From positions 682,001-746,000 of the forward strand of contig NZ_CP166871.1 of assembly GCF_041379045.1 (NCBI RefSeq): a stretch of 64,000 nucleotides of DNA, read 5' to 3'. This document shows, in pieces, positions 42,331 to 51,777 of this stretch. A program made the position numbers and the translations under genes. The notes beneath the pieces are model-generated. The model made no database searches, was not told the origin of the DNA, and saw nothing but the letters and a program-made list of their open reading frames with translations. Each line of letters starts with the position of its first letter. Positions within the stretch are counted from its first letter, which is position 1. This DNA comes from Thalassotalea ponticola (GTDB lineage Bacteria; Pseudomonadota; Gammaproteobacteria; Enterobacterales; Alteromonadaceae).

Positions 42331-42636
42331 TGCAGAATCTCCTGATTTATTTTTATTGTTCTTGTTTATCAATGTTTTTTCGAACCGCTTTACAGGTGTT
42401 CAAAAAGCTGCTGTGCGTTAACATTTTTGTAACAAGAAATTTCAGTGTACAGCAATTGAATAAAAAACCATCAAACTTATTGTTATTATTTCCAGATTTT
42501 TTATATCTTTTCGTTCTCTTTGTGGCCGTTATGCTATCCCGTTAAGTATTGATGCTACGTTCTGGCGTGAGTTAAATTTAAAAGTGATTGGCGCCACTGC
42601 ACTGTGCTGTGCAGCGGCAGAGTAAATTGATTTATT
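42331..42636. other. Spacer between the subtilase and second MscS gene
   Basis: 306 bp, A/T rich. It holds the upstream region of the subtilase and the 3' flank of the MscS gene, both on the minus strand. I see no convincing gene, terminator stem or operator. Confidence 0.5.
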
Positions 42637-43473
42637 CTACCCAGTGAGTTGTTGATATCTATAATGCATAAAATCCTGAGTGATTCTTTGTTCTAATGCC
42701 ACCGCTTGTTCCGTAGGGCAAAAGATAATAATAGTGAAAATAAAATTGCCTTGTTCGGTGGTGGTAATGCGGATGTACGGTTCTTCACCGGGTAAGTCAA
42801 CACCTAGGCGCTTTTCAATAACGGCATTGTATCGCCTTGCAACTTCCATAAAATCTTCACTGTATTCATCCATTCGCGCAAAAATGTACTCTTTGAGTTC
42901 AAACGGATTTAATTTGGTATCCGTGTGAATGGAAAAGGTATGGTAAACATAGCGCTTCATAAAATTCATGTTGTTAACAGATTCAGTTAAAAATTGGCTA
43001 TTGGGAATGGTTACCGTGCGTCCAGTGTAGTTGTAGGTATTTGACGCCATATCAACTTCGTGGATAACCGTCGACATCATATTGTGCTCGGTAACTTCAC
43101 CCGAGTGATCGCCAACCTGAATCCAATCGCCAATGACAAACGCATTCGAGGTGGCGCGTAAAATTGAACCACTTAAACACAGAATCAGTTCTTTCGATGC
43201 GATAACGATAGCAACGGCAACCGCAGCTATCGACAGAGCGAAGGTTTGCAATTCGCCCCACCACAGGCTGATCAGCAACACGGCGATAATAACCGCCTTA
43301 ATATTTTTGGTGCGCGAAATCCACGTTCTGTGCTTTTGATCGAGAAAGTCATTATCGCGTTTGATGGTGCGTACAATATATTGCGACAGTAACTGCAATA
43401 ACAACACAATAACCACAGAGACAAAAACTTTGTTGGTGATCAGTGCTGACAGTAATTGGATAACATAGTCCAT
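42637..43473 (-). CDS. MscS-family mechanosensitive ion channel (second, cytosolic-tailed)
   Basis: A 278-residue small MscS-type channel with no signal peptide. The ATG at 43473 follows AGGTG; the in-frame GTG at 43485 overlaps that site. Membrane helices lie at about 10-32, 60-75 and 82-110. The pore segment IAAVAVAIVIASKELILCLSGSIL is less glycine-rich than in typical MscS. The beta domain has the signature FVIGDWIQVGDHSGEV and VTIPNSQF. It is only distantly similar to the MscS gene at 22.9 kb. It is monocistronic, next to the TonB receptor in the opposite direction. Confidence 0.88.
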   Translation of the reverse strand: MDYVIQLLSALITNKVFVSVVIVLLLQLLSQYIVRTIKRDNDFLDQKHRTWISRTKNIKAVIIAVLLISLWWGELQTFALSIAAVAVAIVIASKELILCLSGSILRATSNAFVIGDWIQVGDHSGEVTEHNMMSTVIHEVDMASNTYNYTGRTVTIPNSQFLTESVNNMNFMKRYVYHTFSIHTDTKLNPFELKEYIFARMDEYSEDFMEVARRYNAVIEKRLGVDLPGEEPYIRITTTEQGNFIFTIIIFCPTEQAVALEQRITQDFMHYRYQQLTG

Positions 43474-43786
43474 AGTAAATAACACCTAGATAGAAACTGA
43501 AAAAAATTAGAACGTTGCATTAAACAATCAATGACTTAGATGTTTTTAATGCGTGTTTTTCTCGATTGTGCAGTATCCTCAAAAGCCAATCAAAAATCAT
43601 CATTTATTTTATTTAACAACGCACGTTTACCTGCCTACTAATGTAAGGTTAGTTATTCGCTGTTGCCGATAGTGAATTAATATTGTAAACGGGTTGTAAA
43701 ACTATTGTTACTTCGATATAAGAGTAAATGCACTATATAAAAATAATATGCATAAATAATAATATAAGTAGTAGTAGGGAGAAACT
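43474..43786. other. Divergent spacer between MscS gene and TonB receptor
   Basis: 313 bp. The right half (43690-43780) is very A/T rich and ends in a strong AGGGAGAAACT ribosome-binding site before the receptor ATG. No convincing Fur box or other named operator was found. Confidence 0.55.
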
Positions 43787-46369
43787 ATGTCTAGAACCTT
43801 TAAATTAGGTCACTTGACTTTAGCGGTTGGCTTAGCGCTTGGCAGTCAACACGTTGTCGCCGAAGAAAATACCGCAGCAGCCGATGAAAATATTGAACAA
43901 ATTGTGGTGGTTGGCTCTCGCGCTGCTCCTCGTTCAATCGCCGATTCGCCAGTACCGGTTGACGTTATCAGCAGTGATGAATTGAGCAAGTCAGGCTCAA
44001 GCGATATGCTTGATATGTTACAAAGTACCGTTCCGTCATTCAACGTTCGCGCACAACCTATCTCGGATGCGGCAACGCTGATCCGCCCAGTTAACCTGCG
44101 AGGACTGTCCTCGGATTCAACCCTTGTGTTAGTCAATGGTAAACGTCGTCACCGTGCGTCGGTTATTGCCTTCCAAGGTGGTGGCGTTAACGACGGTGCA
44201 CAAGGTGCGGATATCTCAGTAATTCCATCTGTTGCCTTAAAGCAAGTGGAAGTCTTGCGAGATGGTGCATCAGCTCAATACGGTTCCGATGCCATTGCTG
44301 GGGTAATGAACTTTATTTTACGCGATGACCGCGATGGAGGTTCTATCTCGGTTAAGTACGGTGAATACGGCGAAGGTGACGGTGGTGCGACCACGGTTGA
44401 TGGCTTTATTGGTCTGCCGTTTACCGACGATGGTTTTGCCAACTTCAGTTTCCAATTGAAAAACGTTGATGCCACCAGTCGTTCAGTACAGCGTCCTGAC
44501 GCTGCCAATTTGATCGCACAGGGCAATACCGCCGTTGCCGATCCGGCACAAGTTTGGGGTAACCCTGAAATTGAGGATGACATCACTGTATTTGCCAATA
44601 TTGGCTTAGACGTGGCAAATGGCAAAGAAGCATACTTGTTTGGTAACTATTCAGAGCGAGATGTAACCGGTGGTTTTTATTATCGCAACCCGCATAATCG
44701 CGGTAACGTTTATTCACTAGATGGCGGTGAAACCCTGCTGGTTGGTGATGTTGGTCTAGCCAACGGCGGCGAAGCGTCATGTGCAACGGTTAACATTCCC
44801 AAAAATGCAGACGGTTCAGATGGTAACCTGTTAACATCACCAGAATATTTGGCGATGCTTGACGATCCAAACTGTTTTTCAATGAACCAAATATTCCCAG
44901 GCGGTTACACCCCACAATTTGGTGGTAATATTACCGATACCTCGCTTACCGCGGGTGTTCGCGGCGATATCTATTCTGGTTGGTTAGAAGGTTGGAGTTT
45001 TGATCTAAGCGGTTCTGTTGGCCGCAATGCGTCATCATTCTTATTGAAAAACAGCCTTAACCCTTCACTGGGTTTAGATACCCCAACTGACTTCAAAACA
45101 GGTAGCTACATTCAGCTTGAAAAAACCTTTAACTTCGATTTGGTTCGCGCATTTGATATCGGTACAGCTGAAGATCTAAACTTCGCTGTTGGCGCTGAGT
45201 GGCGTGAAGAGAGTTTTGAAATTGTCGCTGGTGAGGAAGCATCGTGGAAAGCAGGTCCTTACGCGGCACAAGGCTTTAACATCGGTTCGCACGGTTTTAA
45301 AGGCTTTGGTCCTGAATCAGCAGGTATCAACGAGCGTCGCAACGTGGCATTTTACACCGACGTTGAAACCTATTTAACCGAAGGTTGGATGGTTGGTGCA
45401 GCGCTTCGTTACGAAGACTACTCTACCTTTGGCGACACACTGGATTACAAAATCACCACCCAGTTTGAATTAACCGATAGTTTATCGCTTCGCGCATCGC
45501 ACAACACCGGCTTTAGAGCGCCAACTGTTGGTCAAGCAAACGTGGTTAACACCCAAACGTCGATTGTTAACGGTGATTTGATTCAATCATTTTTAGCGCC
45601 ACCTACCGATCCGTTGTCATCGTTCTACGGCGGTAAAGAGTTGACACCAGAAGAGTCAACCTCGTATGCAGCGGGCTTGGTTTATCAGTCAGGAGACTTC
45701 TTTATGACCATTGATGGTTATAGCATTGAAGTGACTGATCGCTTGGCACAGTCAAGTCAGATTGACGTACGAGCAGAAGACTACGCACAGCTGCGTTCGC
45801 TCGGTGTTCGCAACCCTGGCTTAATTTCAGCGGTTACCTTCTTCAATAATGACTTTGATACCACGACTCAAGGTGTTGATGTAGTCGCTAACTACTCAAT
45901 GAATTTATTCGACGGCTTCACTAAGTTTAGCTTGGCCTATAACTTTAATGATACCACCGTAGATAAATTCGATCCGACTACCACCAATGAGGGTAAGGTT
46001 CGTCGTCTAGAAGACGGTATTCCCGACCATCAAGCGACGTTCACCGTGAACCAAAGCTGGGATTCATTTGGTGCATTTGTGCGCATGAATTACTTTGGTG
46101 AGTACTTTGCTACGCATGCGGATGACACCTCATCTGGTTGGTCAGAAATGGCAGATTCTGCGATTACCTTCGATGCAGAGTTGAACTGGTATGCAACTGA
46201 TGAGCTAACCTTTACGGTTGGCGGTAACAACATCTTCGACCAAGAAGCTCAAGAGCTACAAAAAGGCCCAGAGGGCGCGTACTCAATCGTTGGTGGTAAG
46301 TACTACGAAAGTGGTCCGTTTGATTACAACGGTGCTTTCTACTACGTAAAAGCCAAATACAGCTTTTAA
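43787..46369 (+). CDS. TonB-dependent outer-membrane receptor
   Basis: An 860-residue receptor. A signal peptide ends near VVAEE (residue 26). A TonB-box-like EQIVVVGSR follows, then a plug domain (about 45-170, with PVNLRGLSSDSTLVLVNGKRRHR and YGSDAIAGVMNF). A 22-strand-type barrel with long Asp/Asn/Gly-rich loops ends in YYVKAKYSF, with a terminal Phe as expected. Cysteines at about 329 and 362 could form a loop disulfide. The ligand is unknown. No transporter, ECF sigma factor or degradation cluster is adjacent to suggest one. It has its own terminator. Confidence 0.93.
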   Translation: MSRTFKLGHLTLAVGLALGSQHVVAEENTAAADENIEQIVVVGSRAAPRSIADSPVPVDVISSDELSKSGSSDMLDMLQSTVPSFNVRAQPISDAATLIRPVNLRGLSSDSTLVLVNGKRRHRASVIAFQGGGVNDGAQGADISVIPSVALKQVEVLRDGASAQYGSDAIAGVMNFILRDDRDGGSISVKYGEYGEGDGGATTVDGFIGLPFTDDGFANFSFQLKNVDATSRSVQRPDAANLIAQGNTAVADPAQVWGNPEIEDDITVFANIGLDVANGKEAYLFGNYSERDVTGGFYYRNPHNRGNVYSLDGGETLLVGDVGLANGGEASCATVNIPKNADGSDGNLLTSPEYLAMLDDPNCFSMNQIFPGGYTPQFGGNITDTSLTAGVRGDIYSGWLEGWSFDLSGSVGRNASSFLLKNSLNPSLGLDTPTDFKTGSYIQLEKTFNFDLVRAFDIGTAEDLNFAVGAEWREESFEIVAGEEASWKAGPYAAQGFNIGSHGFKGFGPESAGINERRNVAFYTDVETYLTEGWMVGAALRYEDYSTFGDTLDYKITTQFELTDSLSLRASHNTGFRAPTVGQANVVNTQTSIVNGDLIQSFLAPPTDPLSSFYGGKELTPEESTSYAAGLVYQSGDFFMTIDGYSIEVTDRLAQSSQIDVRAEDYAQLRSLGVRNPGLISAVTFFNNDFDTTTQGVDVVANYSMNLFDGFTKFSLAYNFNDTTVDKFDPTTTNEGKVRRLEDGIPDHQATFTVNQSWDSFGAFVRMNYFGEYFATHADDTSSGWSEMADSAITFDAELNWYATDELTFTVGGNNIFDQEAQELQKGPEGAYSIVGGKYYESGPFDYNGAFYYVKAKYSF

Positions 46370-46423
46370 TAGCCTACTGATTTAGCGTAAATAACGACCG
46401 ACAGTGCGTCTGTCGGTGTGATA

Positions 46424-46453
46424 AAAGGACCTAGATGTTAGGTCCTTTTTTTT
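46424..46453 (+). terminator. Rho-independent terminator of the TonB receptor
   Basis: A stem AAAGGACCTA/TAGGTCCTTT (46424-46447) with a GATGT-like loop is followed by T residues, about 55 bp after the stop. An extra hairpin CCGACAG/CTGTCGG lies just before it. Confidence 0.9.
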
Positions 46454-46534
46454 CGCTTGATGTCACTGGCACGAGATTTATTCTAGCGCGTTAGGCAAGG
46501 CGTTCAGCTAACTATCCGCAAAGGAGCGTGTCGC

Positions 46535-46861
46535 TTACAAGGCAATGGGTTGCTGTTGTAAGTAGTCAACGTTGACTTCCATTTCATAGACAACCTTGGT
46601 TGCTTCGAGGTGCAAACTGTTGCGCATTTGCTCGCGCTGTTGTTCGTAATCTGCGCTCATCTCAATGTTAACCGCGTTGCGGTACGTGGCTTCATCAGGC
46701 CATTGCGCGTAAGCAATAAAGACACCGCGTTTATCACGGTGCAACCGCGATCCGAGACTGTTTTTAAAAAGATATATGCCCTGAGTTGTCTTCGACCAAG
46801 CCGAGATAAACTGTTGCTCATCCCCCTGTTTCACAACAAACTCGTATATAACGACGAACAT
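46535..46861 (-). CDS. Antibiotic biosynthesis monooxygenase (ABM)-like small protein
   Basis: A 108-residue protein with the ferredoxin-like ABM pattern: an initial FVVIYEFVVKQGDEQQFISAW strand-helix, a central GVFIAYAQWPDEATYRNA strand-helix, and a late Glu-rich beta strand. Members of this dimeric fold act as small oxygenases or only as ligand-binding proteins, so no reaction can be assigned. The downstream gene on the same strand is absent. A GNAT gene lies 55 bp upstream and may be cotranscribed. Confidence 0.72.
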   Translation of the reverse strand: MFVVIYEFVVKQGDEQQFISAWSKTTQGIYLFKNSLGSRLHRDKRGVFIAYAQWPDEATYRNAVNIEMSADYEQQREQMRNSLHLEATKVVYEMEVNVDYLQQQPIAL

Positions 46862-46916
46862 TTACTTTCCTCTATTATCTTAAGGCAGCGACCATGCGCT
46901 GCTTGTGCCGGCCGGG

Positions 46917-47423
46917 TCAAGCTTTGGCTGAAAATGCGTCATGGTAGCTGACTTTTGCATGCGGATAGTCACCTGAGAATGACAAAGCGAGGAAATATTC
47001 TTCCGGTACACCGGGATAAACCAAGCCGTCAATAACGCGAAAGCCAAAACGCTGATAATACATAGGATCGCCGAGAACAACACAGCCTGACGCCCCCATT
47101 GCCTTGAGTGCATCAAGAGCGCTATTCATTAATTTCGTGCCGACACCAAGTCTTTGGTAGTCGGGAACAACAGAGATAGGGCCAAGCCCAAACCAGCCTG
47201 ATGTCTCAGTTGACAAGGTGATGGGAGAGATGGCGACGTGGCCAATAATCTCGCCGTCTACTTTGGCCACCTGAGACACAGTTAATGCACCTGCCCGACG
47301 CAACGCGGCAACAATAAACTGCTCGGTGTGATCTGTATGGGCAGCGTTTGTGAATGCCTTCACTGTCACATCATGTATGGCTGAGGCGTGTTCGGCAGAT
47401 TCGTTACTAATTTGAATATCCAA
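46917..47423 (-). CDS. GNAT-family N-acetyltransferase (YhbS-like)
   Basis: A 168-residue GNAT protein. The acetyl-CoA-binding motif A is PISVVPDYQRLGVGTKLMNSAL (Q-R-x-G-x-G near residue 97). It is preceded by the HVAISPI strand and followed by CVVLGDPMYYQRFGFR, the pattern of the YhbS/PA-type group. The segment near 150 (EEYFLALSF) is also typical. The substrate is unknown; members acetylate proteins or small amines. It precedes the ABM gene on the same strand. Confidence 0.87.
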   Translation of the reverse strand: MDIQISNESAEHASAIHDVTVKAFTNAAHTDHTEQFIVAALRRAGALTVSQVAKVDGEIIGHVAISPITLSTETSGWFGLGPISVVPDYQRLGVGTKLMNSALDALKAMGASGCVVLGDPMYYQRFGFRVIDGLVYPGVPEEYFLALSFSGDYPHAKVSYHDAFSAKA

Positions 47424-47676
47424 TGTCTATCTCCTGGCGAGCAACACGTAATAACAGTCTATAGCGATATCGCCGATTGTGGTAATCAACAAACGTCCAA
47501 AGGCTGCACATAGATGTAACGTTATTCTCAAGATATTAAATAAAAAGCTTTTATTTCAATATTTTAATTGGCATTGGTGAGCTTTATTTACAAAACAAAC
47601 GGACCCATAGAAATGGAGCCGTTGGTTTTATGGGCGCCTGTATGTTTCAGGCGTTGGGCGTTTTTCACCGCGCGCG

Positions 47677-48987
47677 TTATTGATTGGCTTGCATATAATC
47701 TAAGGTCAAACCGATTAATGTTTGCACACCGGTTTTTAATCCGCCTTCATCAATGTAGAATTCAGGTGTGTGATGTGCTGGCGCATCATTGGAATCCATG
47801 CCCTTTGGCATACCACCGACACCCAAAAACAGGCCGGGTACTTGTTGTTGAAAAAATGAAAAGTCTTCGGCCCCAGTCTGAGCCTTACTCAATACGACAT
47901 TGTCAGCGCCTAGGTTGCGTTGTAACAAGGGCAACATTTGCGCCATCAACTCTGGCTCGTTATACGTTACGGGGTAATCAGCACCAAATGGTAAGGTTAT
48001 ATCGACAGTCGCCCCCATACTTTCAGCGATATTTACCGCTTTGCGTCTCACAGCTTCGCGAATGTGTTGGCGCATCTCGGGGTTAAGTGAACGCAAGGTA
48101 CCAACAAGTTCAACTTGATTAGGGATGATATTGGAACGCACACCGCCGTTGATACTGCCAACGGTAACTACGGCCGCTTCGTCGATAAGTTTTAACTCTC
48201 GTGAGACAATGGTTTGCAAGCTCATAACAATCTGCGCAGCGGTAACGATTGGATCAACACTCTTCCATGGGTAGGCACCGTGGGCTTGTTTGCCATTGAC
48301 GACGATTTTGAAGGTGTCGACAGCAGCGAGGGTACCACCGGGTTTGTAACTGATCTTGCCGATTTCTAAATTTGACCAAATGTGAAGGCCAAAGATCACA
48401 TCAACGTCGGGGTTGTTCATTACCCCTTGTTTAACCATGAGTTCAGCACCACCTTCTTCGCCAGCGGGAGCTCCTTCCTCAGCGGGTTGAAAAATAAATT
48501 TTACTTTACCGTTGAGGTGTTGTTTATGTTGACTTAACACCTTGGCAGCGCCTAATAGCATTGCGATATGAGTGTCATGTCCACACGCGTGCATCACCGG
48601 TACTTGTTGGTTGTTGTATTCTCCCATTGCTTGTGACGCAAACGGTAAGTCGTTCTGCTCTTTTACCGGCAATGCATCAATATCGGCGCGCAGGGCGACA
48701 ACAGGTCCTGGCTTGCCAGAATCGAGTACAGCTACGACACCGGTGTGCGCAATACCCGTTGTTACCTCAAGTCCCATCGCTTTGAGCTCCTTGGCAATAC
48801 GCTCACTGGTGGCAAACTCGCGATTTGACAGTTCTGGGTGTTGGTGGAAGTGTCTGCGCCACTGAATAACGTCTTGCTCGACCTCGTTTGCTAAGGCGTC
48901 AGCTGAAATCGGTTGCGCTAAGGCGATATTGGTGTGCAGGGCGATAAAGCAACTTACTGCCAGGCAGGTTTTTTTAAATACGGACAT
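47677..48987 (-). CDS. Exported M20D amidohydrolase (hippurate hydrolase-like)
   Basis: A 436-residue zinc amidohydrolase with a signal peptide (FIALHTNIALAQP) cut near residue 25. The M20 metal motifs are MHACGHDTHIAMLLGA (C and H ligands, near residue 130) and EEGAPAGEEGGAE (catalytic Glu near 165). The dimerisation domain follows (VNGKQAHGAYPWKSVDP). The final APAHHTPEFYIDE supplies the last ligand. Members cleave N-acyl amino acids such as hippurate or indole-acetyl amino acids. The signal peptide makes a periplasmic role likely. It is monocistronic. Confidence 0.9.
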   Translation of the reverse strand: MSVFKKTCLAVSCFIALHTNIALAQPISADALANEVEQDVIQWRRHFHQHPELSNREFATSERIAKELKAMGLEVTTGIAHTGVVAVLDSGKPGPVVALRADIDALPVKEQNDLPFASQAMGEYNNQQVPVMHACGHDTHIAMLLGAAKVLSQHKQHLNGKVKFIFQPAEEGAPAGEEGGAELMVKQGVMNNPDVDVIFGLHIWSNLEIGKISYKPGGTLAAVDTFKIVVNGKQAHGAYPWKSVDPIVTAAQIVMSLQTIVSRELKLIDEAAVVTVGSINGGVRSNIIPNQVELVGTLRSLNPEMRQHIREAVRRKAVNIAESMGATVDITLPFGADYPVTYNEPELMAQMLPLLQRNLGADNVVLSKAQTGAEDFSFFQQQVPGLFLGVGGMPKGMDSNDAPAHHTPEFYIDEGGLKTGVQTLIGLTLDYMQANQ

Positions 48988-49074
48988 AAGTATCTCTCAA
49001 TGATTGTTGTTATGTTATTGAGATTAGAGAAGATTTGTTCAAATGAAAAGGAACTTTTTTGACCGAGCGGGAAA

Positions 49075-49266
49075 TTATAACTCCCACTCGTCTTCGTCGA
49101 GCAGTTCTTTTAGACGCTTGCGCTCAAGTAATTCATCAATGCGACGACGGGTTTTGGCTGATTCGGGATTTACTGTGTCGTTATCACTGTTTGACGATAC
49201 GTCATCACCATACTCGCCATCACTATTACCAAAATCGACGTCGTCAATGATTTTATCTCGCGTCAT
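49075..49266 (-). CDS. PA3496-like small protein
   Basis: A 63-residue, strongly charged protein. The first half is acidic (many Asp/Asn). The second half has the basic/acidic helix TRRRIDELLERKRLKELLDE, the core of the PA3496 family of putative envelope-integrity proteins in gammaproteobacteria. Neither a signal peptide nor a membrane segment is present. A good ribosome-binding site (GAGGATGT) precedes the ATG at 49266. The family function is poorly known; my assignment rests on the remembered helix pattern. Confidence 0.75.
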   Translation of the reverse strand: MTRDKIIDDVDFGNSDGEYGDDVSSNSDNDTVNPESAKTRRRIDELLERKRLKELLDEDEWEL

Positions 49267-49621
49267 TACTACATCCTCAACAAGTTAGTTAAACCGTTAA
49301 AATGTGAAAAATAGGAAAAAATATTTTTTAGGTCAAATAAAATTTTTCAATTTTAATGCATGTGCACAAAATCGCCTATCCCTTATCTATTGTAGTCTAG
49401 GGCGAGGTTGTTGATAAATAATCGGCAATGTTTTTCTCGATTGGGCCATCACTAGCGAGGAGCCGTGTAATGAGGCGTGTCCTTAAGCGATTACAGTTTT
49501 CTTCTGTTTTTTGTTTTAAGTATCTGAAGTTTATTGGTTTTGTCGTCAAAGGCAAACATCTCGTATTGGCAGTCAAAATTGTGGTAGGCTAAAAAACACG
49601 CCAATAACACAGCATAGTTAA
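49267..49621. other. Divergent intergenic region before the SDR gene
   Basis: 355 bp. The left part carries the PA3496-like gene's upstream region. The rest is A/T rich and ends at the SDR start. Nothing else supported was found. Confidence 0.5.
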
Positions 49622-50386
49622 ATGAAACAGGTAGGACCGAAACGCAAAAATATTTTAATCACTGGCGCCAGTTCAGGCATTGGGGAAGAGTTGGCCAAAC
49701 AGTTTGCCAAACTAGGCAGAAACTTGGTTTTATGCGCCCGTCGCGAGCAACGGTTAACCGAATTAGCCGAGCATTTACAACACAGTTATCCGACAATTAG
49801 GGTGTTGGTATTTGCTTTAGATGTGAATGATGAGCAACAAGTGTTTTCTGTGTTTAGTCAAGCTGCAGAGCAACTTGGTGGACTTGATCGCATTATTGTT
49901 AATGCCGGTATTGGCGGTGGCAAAATGATCGGCTCTGGCCACTATCAACACAATAAGCGGATCGCAGAGACCAACTTTATTGGCGCGTTAACACAATGCG
50001 AAGCGGCGATGGAAATCTTTCGATTACAAAACCATGGCCATTTGGTGACCATGTCCTCGATGAGCTCAGAAGCCGGCCTTGGCAATACTATGACGGTTTA
50101 TGCAGCAACGAAAGCCGCATTAAAATCAATGGCACAAGGTATTGCCATTGATACCCTTTCGACACCGATAAACGTCACCTCAATTCACCCTGGTTATATC
50201 GAAACGGAAATAACCAATCACAACAAAAAATTGCCATTTATGGTCGATGTGCACAGCGGATGTAAGCAAATTGTCAAGGCTATTGAAAAAGAGGTCGGCA
50301 ATGCATTTTTACCATGGTGGCCGTGGGCGATTATGCGTTATGTATTATTACTCGCTCCAAATTGGCTGCTACGGCGCTTTAGTTAA
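49622..50386 (+). CDS. Short-chain dehydrogenase/reductase
   Basis: A 254-residue classical SDR. The N-terminal nucleotide-binding motif is TGASSGIGEELA (residues 14-25), the NAG motif is NAGIGGG near 98, and the catalytic SMSS...YAATKAA gives Ser, Tyr and Lys. The ARREQRLTEL pattern after strand 2 suggests preference for NADPH. The C-terminus ends in a hydrophobic helix (WPWAIMRYVLLLAPNWLL), hinting at membrane contact. The substrate cannot be read from the sequence. Confidence 0.93.
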   Translation: MKQVGPKRKNILITGASSGIGEELAKQFAKLGRNLVLCARREQRLTELAEHLQHSYPTIRVLVFALDVNDEQQVFSVFSQAAEQLGGLDRIIVNAGIGGGKMIGSGHYQHNKRIAETNFIGALTQCEAAMEIFRLQNHGHLVTMSSMSSEAGLGNTMTVYAATKAALKSMAQGIAIDTLSTPINVTSIHPGYIETEITNHNKKLPFMVDVHSGCKQIVKAIEKEVGNAFLPWWPWAIMRYVLLLAPNWLLRRFS

Positions 50387-50561
50387 ACGAAAACATAACC
50401 GACTTAAACAGAGATTGATATTCGCGTTGAACAGCACAGGTGAACGCCACTGATTAATACCTAATTTTTTTTGCAAAAAATAAGCGCCTAGGTCGTAAGG
50501 TACGTTCCTAAGCGCTTAGGGGGGAACTGTATTGCTGTGTCGCGTTAGCGATATATTTCAT

Positions 50562-50894
50562 TTAAAAAGTAACCGCATAGACATAGGCTAAATCGGTGAT
50601 TTCACTCTCGCCGAGGCGCTGCTGCAAATGATTTGCTGTTTTATATGCGCCTGCATCTTCCGCAAAGTTAATAATGTTATCACCGTTACACACGACGTTT
50701 TGGGCAACCGTTTTTTCATTTAGGCGAAAGCTTTTAATGGTGCTTCGCATATCGCTTAAATCATTTGATTGGGCTGATTTGCAGACTTGCACAAGGGCAC
50801 TTTCAATGTATGGGTCCATAGTGCTATCGGCATTGGCTTGAACTGATAAAGTCATACTGGTTGTCATTAAAGCTACTAAAGTAAGTGTTTTCAT
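50562..50894 (-). CDS. DUF3718-like exported small protein
   Basis: A 110-residue protein with a signal peptide (LVALMTTSMTLSVQANA, cut near residue 22). The ATG at 50894 follows GGAGAG; an upstream frame start at 50909 is not supported. The mature part has two Cys about 34 residues apart (VCKS and VVCNG), which probably form a disulfide, and the pattern NIINFAEDAGAYKTA. This resembles DUF3718 proteins of Alteromonadales, which have no known function. It is a single gene between the SDR and yebG. Confidence 0.68.
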   Translation of the reverse strand: MKTLTLVALMTTSMTLSVQANADSTMDPYIESALVQVCKSAQSNDLSDMRSTIKSFRLNEKTVAQNVVCNGDNIINFAEDAGAYKTANHLQQRLGESEITDLAYVYAVTF

Positions 50895-51415
50895 TGTTGC
50901 TCTCCACATAGGTTATTCTGTTTCAATCTGTTTAGTTGCGTTCTGTTTCGTTACGTTGTTTTGCTGTTGTGTTTTACCGACGTTGATTAACAGATACTGC
51001 GTTGTTCGCTGTTGATATAATAATGACCTATTTTTGTTTAAAGTTTGTTAACGAAAGAGCCAGTGAATGTAACAAAAAAAGCAGCCGTTAATTTTGTTTG
51101 CTTTTTGTATAATGCATTGATATTTAATGCTTTTTGTTTGGTTTTTGAGGCTTTGAATTGATTGGCGTTGACACAAATAGTTACATCCAGTGGCAAAACT
51201 GACTGGCTTGAGGGAGCGGGTCAGCGACCAATTGCTGGTAAACTGCGATAAGTGAATAAGAGAAAATAAAATTAATCCTAGATGACAGGCATAAAACCTG
51301 TTAAATTACTGTATAAATATACACTTACTGAAACAATTCACACAAATTGGCAAAGCTCGAGTGGTTTTTAACTTGCTCTAGTTGCGTTGATTTGACGGTT
51401 TAGAAGGGAAATACG
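50895..51415. other. Long spacer upstream of yebG with LexA box
   Basis: 521 bp without a gene. The left half serves the DUF3718-like gene and the right half holds the yebG promoter region with the LexA box at 51309-51324. No RNA structure was recognised. Confidence 0.6.
51309..51324 (+). promoter_or_regulatory. LexA (SOS) box upstream of yebG
   Basis: CTGTATAAATATACAC is close to the gammaproteobacterial LexA consensus CTGTATATATATACAG (14 of 16). Only the last base of the CAG half and one central base differ. It covers a TATAAAT that could be the -10 region and lies 92 bp before the yebG ATG. In E. coli yebG is a LexA-controlled gene, which supports the call. Confidence 0.8.
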
Positions 51416-51745
51416 ATGGCTGTAGAAAGTCGCTTTGTAGTAGTTCGCAATGGGGTGGAGGTTAATACGTTTATGGACAAAAAGGCTGCCGATGAGTACG
51501 ACAAAATGCTCGATATGGCCGATAATTTGTCGGTGTTACTCGATCAATCAACATTGGAACTCGATGAGCAAACAGTAGAAGACATTAGTATCTTTTTAGC
51601 GAAAAATCGCGAACAGGTATTGGTATCTCTGCTGGCCAAAAAACCAAAACCTGAGACAAAAAAATCTACCAATGCATCGGTTGAAGTTAAAAAAGCTAAA
51701 GCCGCAACTAAAAAATCAGCAGTTGCTGACGATGCAAAAGCTTAA
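51416..51745 (+). CDS. yebG: YebG, SOS-inducible protein
   Basis: A 109-residue protein with the YebG start MAVESRFVVVRNGVEVNTFMDKKAADEYDKMLDMADNL, close to E. coli YebG. The C-terminal 40 residues are a Lys/Ala-rich tail (KKPKPETKKS...), longer and more basic than in E. coli, suggesting nucleic-acid contact. The molecular function is unknown; in E. coli it is DNA-damage induced. The LexA box upstream agrees. A YgjP-like metallopeptidase gene follows after 32 bp and is probably cotranscribed. Confidence 0.93.
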   Translation: MAVESRFVVVRNGVEVNTFMDKKAADEYDKMLDMADNLSVLLDQSTLELDEQTVEDISIFLAKNREQVLVSLLAKKPKPETKKSTNASVEVKKAKAATKKSAVADDAKA

Positions 51746-51777
51746 TTTGTGTCCACCAATATTGCACTAGCACGGAC

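Noticed and set aside
22935..43473. The two MscS genes as a recent duplication
   Set aside because: They differ in length, signal peptide, pore pattern and neighbours, and share only the family signature.
43690..43780. Fur box upstream of the TonB receptor
   Set aside because: The region is A/T rich but no stretch matches the 19-bp GATAATGAT inverted-repeat consensus well enough.
47568..48086. 172-codon plus-strand ORF
   Set aside because: It runs antisense through the well-supported M20 amidohydrolase and shows no domain pattern.
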